This document shows, in pieces, positions 33,678 to 35,879 of a stretch of DNA of 35,879 nt. The position numbers were made by a program, and so were the translations under genes. The stretch is from DATKEH01 sp035546355. Its GTDB lineage: Bacteria > Acidobacteriota > Thermoanaerobaculia > Multivoradales > JAIOJS01. The stretch is from contig DATKEH010000258.1 of assembly GCA_035546355.1 (NCBI GenBank), positions 1 to 35,879 on the forward strand, given 5' to 3'. Under the pieces are notes generated by a model. The model was not told where the DNA came from and ran no database searches. It was given only the letters and a program-made list of their open reading frames with translations. Numbering within the stretch: the first letter of the stretch is position 1; each line of letters begins with the position of its first letter.

Positions 33678-34514
33678 ATGGAAAGCCCGGAAGCGATCCT
33701 CGCGACCGCCGTGGAGGCGGCTCGTGCCGGGGCCGAAGTGCTCCGGCACCACTTTCGCAGCGCCGGGCTGGAGATCGCCGCCAAGGGCCAGAACGACCCG
33801 GTGACCGCCGCCGATCGGGAGAGCGAGCAGGTGATCGTCGAGGCGATCCGCCGCCGCTTCCCGGATCACGCCTTCCTCGCCGAGGAGGGGGGAGCCCATG
33901 GGGGTACGCACGAGCTGGAGTGGGTCATAGACCCTCTCGACGGCACCAACAATTTCCTGCAGGGGCACCCGACGTGGTGCGTCTCGGTGGCCTGCCGGCA
34001 GAGAGGTGAGCCGCTGGCCGGGGTGGTGCTCGATCCCCAGGGCGGAAACCTCTTCACCGCGCTGCGCGGCGGGGGCGCCTACTGGAACGATCGCCCGATG
34101 CGGGTGTCGCGACGCCCGGGGCTCGCCGGCTCGTTCCTCGCCACCGGCTACCCCTTTCGCGCCCACGCCGCGCTCGACCTCTACCTGCGGGCGTTTCGCG
34201 ACATCTTCCTGCAGGCGCGGGGGATTCGCCGCTGCGGCGCGGCGGCGCTCGACCTGGCGTTCACCGCCGCCGGCGTCTACGACGGCTTCTTCGAGTTCCG
34301 CTTGTCGCCGTGGGACATCGCCGCCGGGCTGTTGCTGGTGCGGGAAGCCGGCGGCCGCTTCACCGACCTCGACGGCGGCGATTCCTACTTCGTCGGCGGC
34401 AACGTGGTGGCCGGCGGCGAGGGGGTGTGGCGCGAGTTGCGCCAGGCGATGGCCCGGCACGCCGACGAGGCGACGCTGGACCGGCTCGATCCGGCGGGGG
34501 CGGCGGTGTGCTGA
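33678..34514 (+). CDS. inositol monophosphatase family phosphatase
   Basis: 278 aa. The metal-binding motifs are complete: the AEE segment (E69-E70), IDPLDGTNNF (D85, D88) and SPWDIAAG near residue 210, with GGRFTDLDGG after it. The family hydrolyses inositol-1-phosphate or related sugar/nucleotide phosphates (SuhB, CysQ, HisN types); the substrate cannot be decided. Two in-frame ATG codons exist (33666 and 33678). The second is preferred because a -10-like TAAGAT (33662-33667) overlaps the first, although no -35 is clear. The stop lies 7 nt inside the preferred M23 start, suggesting cotranscription with the peptidase gene. Confidence 0.9.
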   Translation: MESPEAILATAVEAARAGAEVLRHHFRSAGLEIAAKGQNDPVTAADRESEQVIVEAIRRRFPDHAFLAEEGGAHGGTHELEWVIDPLDGTNNFLQGHPTWCVSVACRQRGEPLAGVVLDPQGGNLFTALRGGGAYWNDRPMRVSRRPGLAGSFLATGYPFRAHAALDLYLRAFRDIFLQARGIRRCGAAALDLAFTAAGVYDGFFEFRLSPWDIAAGLLLVREAGGRFTDLDGGDSYFVGGNVVAGGEGVWRELRQAMARHADEATLDRLDPAGAAVC

Positions 34515-35614
34515 GGGAGTGGGGGAGGCGCCGGGCGGGCTCGGCGGCTGGAGTGGGAGGAGGCCGCCGCGCGTCCCCTCGGCCCTGCCTCGAGATCCAG
34601 GTCCACGGCCCGGACATACGGCGCGGCGTCCGCTACTTCTTCCTCACCCGCGGCCATCTCGCCCTCGGCGCAGCGATGGCTCTCGCCTGGCTGGCGGGCA
34701 TCGCCGGCGCCTGCGCCCTCGCCCCACGGGTGGTGCGGGACGTGATGAGCCGCGGCGACTACGAGCGGCTGCAGCGGGTCCGATCGCAGCAGGGGGAGAG
34801 GCTGGAGATGCTGCTCTCCCGGCTGAGCGCCCTGGACAGCGAGGCCGACCAGCTCCGCCACCGCATCGAGAAGGTCTACCTCGCCTACGGCCTGACCCGT
34901 GACGGGGCCGGCGGGCAAGGGGGTTTCCCGTTCGCCGCGGCCGCGGTGCCGCAGTCGCTCTACGCCGGCGCCATCGAGGAGGGGAACCGGCTGCAGGCGG
35001 AGATCGCCGAGGAGCTGCGGGTGCTGTCGGTGTTCCTCGAGGAGGTGCAGGCGTTCGAGGAGGGGCATCGCGACCAGGTGCTGTCGACGCCTTCGATCAG
35101 CCCGCTCAAGGGGTACGAGTTCCTGCTCACCAGCCCCTTCGGCACTCGCCGCAGCCCCTTCACCAAGAAGACCGACTTTCACGCCGGCATCGACCTCGCG
35201 GCGCCGGCAGGCACGCCGATCCACGCCCCGGCATCGGGGACGGTGATCTTCGCCGGCCGCTACGACCTGCGAAAGAGCGTCGGGTGGTGGCGCTACGGCA
35301 ACCTGGTGGTGGTGCGCCACAACGAACGCTTCGTGACCCTGTTCGGCCATTGCCGCGAGGTCCAGGTGCGGGCGGGGCAGCAGGTGGCGCAGGGTGACGT
35401 GATCGCCACCGTCGGCAACACCGGCTGGAGCACCAGCCCGCACCTCCACTACGAGGTGCGCCGGCTCTTCGAGCAGGAGGGGTATCGGCCGGTCGATCCG
35501 CGGATCTACATCCTCGACCACCGCTGGCGGGACGAGGAGAAGCTGCTGGTGCGGGCGCGCAGCGCGCCCGACAGCACGGACTACGAGCCGCTGCCGACGC
35601 GGTTCGCGCGATGA
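34508..35614 (+). CDS. M23 family peptidase with coiled coil (LytM-type)
   Basis: 368 aa if translated from the GTG at 34508; a GTG at 34553 is also in frame and no ATG precedes the first helix, so the N-terminus is uncertain. The recognisable protein starts near IQVHGPDIRRGVRYFF. One membrane helix (about residues 55-78) is followed by a periplasmic coiled coil (about 85-190) and the M23 domain (about 200-330) with SPFGTRRSPF, zinc-binding HAGID near 224 and HLHYEV near 312. All expected zinc ligands are present, so it should cut peptidoglycan peptide bridges, or activate hydrolases if acting EnvC-like. A bactofilin-like gene begins 11 nt downstream, a common pairing in morphogenesis. Confidence 0.9.
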   Translation: MLREWGRRRAGSAAGVGGGRRASPRPCLEIQVHGPDIRRGVRYFFLTRGHLALGAAMALAWLAGIAGACALAPRVVRDVMSRGDYERLQRVRSQQGERLEMLLSRLSALDSEADQLRHRIEKVYLAYGLTRDGAGGQGGFPFAAAAVPQSLYAGAIEEGNRLQAEIAEELRVLSVFLEEVQAFEEGHRDQVLSTPSISPLKGYEFLLTSPFGTRRSPFTKKTDFHAGIDLAAPAGTPIHAPASGTVIFAGRYDLRKSVGWWRYGNLVVVRHNERFVTLFGHCREVQVRAGQQVAQGDVIATVGNTGWSTSPHLHYEVRRLFEQEGYRPVDPRIYILDHRWRDEEKLLVRARSAPDSTDYEPLPTRFAR

Positions 35615-35620
35615 AGGAGG
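35614..35620 (+). promoter_or_regulatory. Shine-Dalgarno AAGGAGG for the bactofilin-like gene
   Basis: AAGGAGG overlaps the M23 stop codon and lies 4 nt before a GTG (35625). It is a full anti-SD match and selects the GTG start. An ATG at 35611 in another frame is closed after eight codons. Confidence 0.7.
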
Positions 35621-35624
35621 TGGC

Positions 35625-35879
35625 GTGGCGAAGCTGAGTCTCGGGGGCGGCGCTCCGACCATGATCATCCCCGGAGGCACGCAGATCCAGGTCGACGCCC
35701 ACGGGCAGCTGTCGATCCGCACGCCCGGCAACCTGGTGATCCAGAACTCGGGGGCGTACGCGGTGCTCGAATCGGTTTCGGGATCGATCCGCATCGAGCC
35801 CCAGGTCTCCGTCGAGGCGGTCACCGTGCGCTGCGCCGAGACCTGCTTCGTGCAGGGGTCGCTGACCGCCTGGCGGGTC
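35625..35879 (+). CDS. bactofilin-like beta-helix protein (partial, 3' end outside window)
   Basis: The first 85 codons of a protein that runs off the right edge. After a short flexible N-terminus (MAKLSLGGGAPTMIIPGGTQ) come short beta-strand-like repeats with alternating hydrophobic residues (GQLSIRTPGNLVIQNSGAYA, SGSIRIEPQVSVEAVTV, FVQGSLTAWRV), as in the right-handed beta-helix of bactofilins. Position straight after an M23 peptidase gene, with a 10-nt gap, fits a bactofilin/M23 morphogenesis pair known from other bacteria. Two cysteines lie in the last third (RCAETC). The assignment rests on repeat character and context, so another beta-helix protein is possible. Confidence 0.55.
   Translation, partial: MAKLSLGGGAPTMIIPGGTQIQVDAHGQLSIRTPGNLVIQNSGAYAVLESVSGSIRIEPQVSVEAVTVRCAETCFVQGSLTAWRV

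Overview
The window is very GC-rich bacterial chromosome (roughly 70% or more by eye). It is densely packed, with many 4-nt start/stop overlaps and no mobile element, rRNA or CRISPR array that I can see. Several traits together suggest an Acidobacteriota member, perhaps of the Thermoanaerobaculia: several VWFA proteins of the kind common in that phylum, two Hanks-type Ser/Thr kinases, a sigma/FecR pair driving surface proteins, and exosortase H. The phylum is an inference from gene content; no marker gene was compared.

Layout. 1-1109 (-): N-terminal part of a Ser/Thr kinase with a TolB-like tail, cut by the window edge. 1305-2690 (+): NCS2 nucleobase permease. 2944-11596 (+): a tight six-gene block of TPR protein, STN-Ig-VWFA protein, ECF sigma factor, FecR-type anti-sigma regulator with a C-terminal STN-like domain, VWFA-TPR protein and Ig-VWFA protein. 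11763-15171 (+): FIST sensor followed by a PAS-PAS-GGDEF-EAL enzyme. 15273-16523 (+): membrane-anchored coiled-coil/TPR protein. 16537-18567 (-): second Ser/Thr kinase. 18687-21335 (+): secreted M1 aminopeptidase. 21398-22522 (+): MscS channel. 22530-23420 (+): endonuclease IV. 23474-25018 (-): GT-C type membrane glycosyltransferase. 25232-25306 (-): tRNA-Thr(CGT). 25408-25857 (-): degenerate receiver-domain protein. 25906-29430 (-): SMC. 29528-30700 (-): exosortase H and an accessory membrane protein. 30826-33604 (+): pyrR-pyrB-pyrC. 33678-34514 (+): inositol-monophosphatase family. 34508-35614 (+): M23 peptidase. 35625-35879 (+): start of a bactofilin-like protein, cut by the edge.

How the genes work together. 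The 2944-11596 block looks like one envelope signalling and surface-protein system. The sigma factor and FecR-like protein form the control pair. Two secreted VWFA proteins are paralogues of each other, and the secreted TPR protein is a paralogue of the C-terminal half of the third VWFA protein. An STN-like domain occurs on both the FecR protein and one VWFA protein, although no TonB receptor is encoded here. FIST plus GGDEF/EAL is a small-molecule to c-di-GMP module. pyrRBC is a pyrimidine synthesis operon. M23 plus bactofilin suggests a cell-shape module.

No stretch without a gene exceeds 300 bases. The longest gaps are 2691-2943 (hairpins, a T-run and a possible -10), 25019-25231 (a 24-bp dyad, otherwise nothing recognised) and 1110-1304 (divergent starts with -10-like hexamers). 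Convincing sigma-70 type promoters are visible for pyrR, xrtH, the tRNA and smc.
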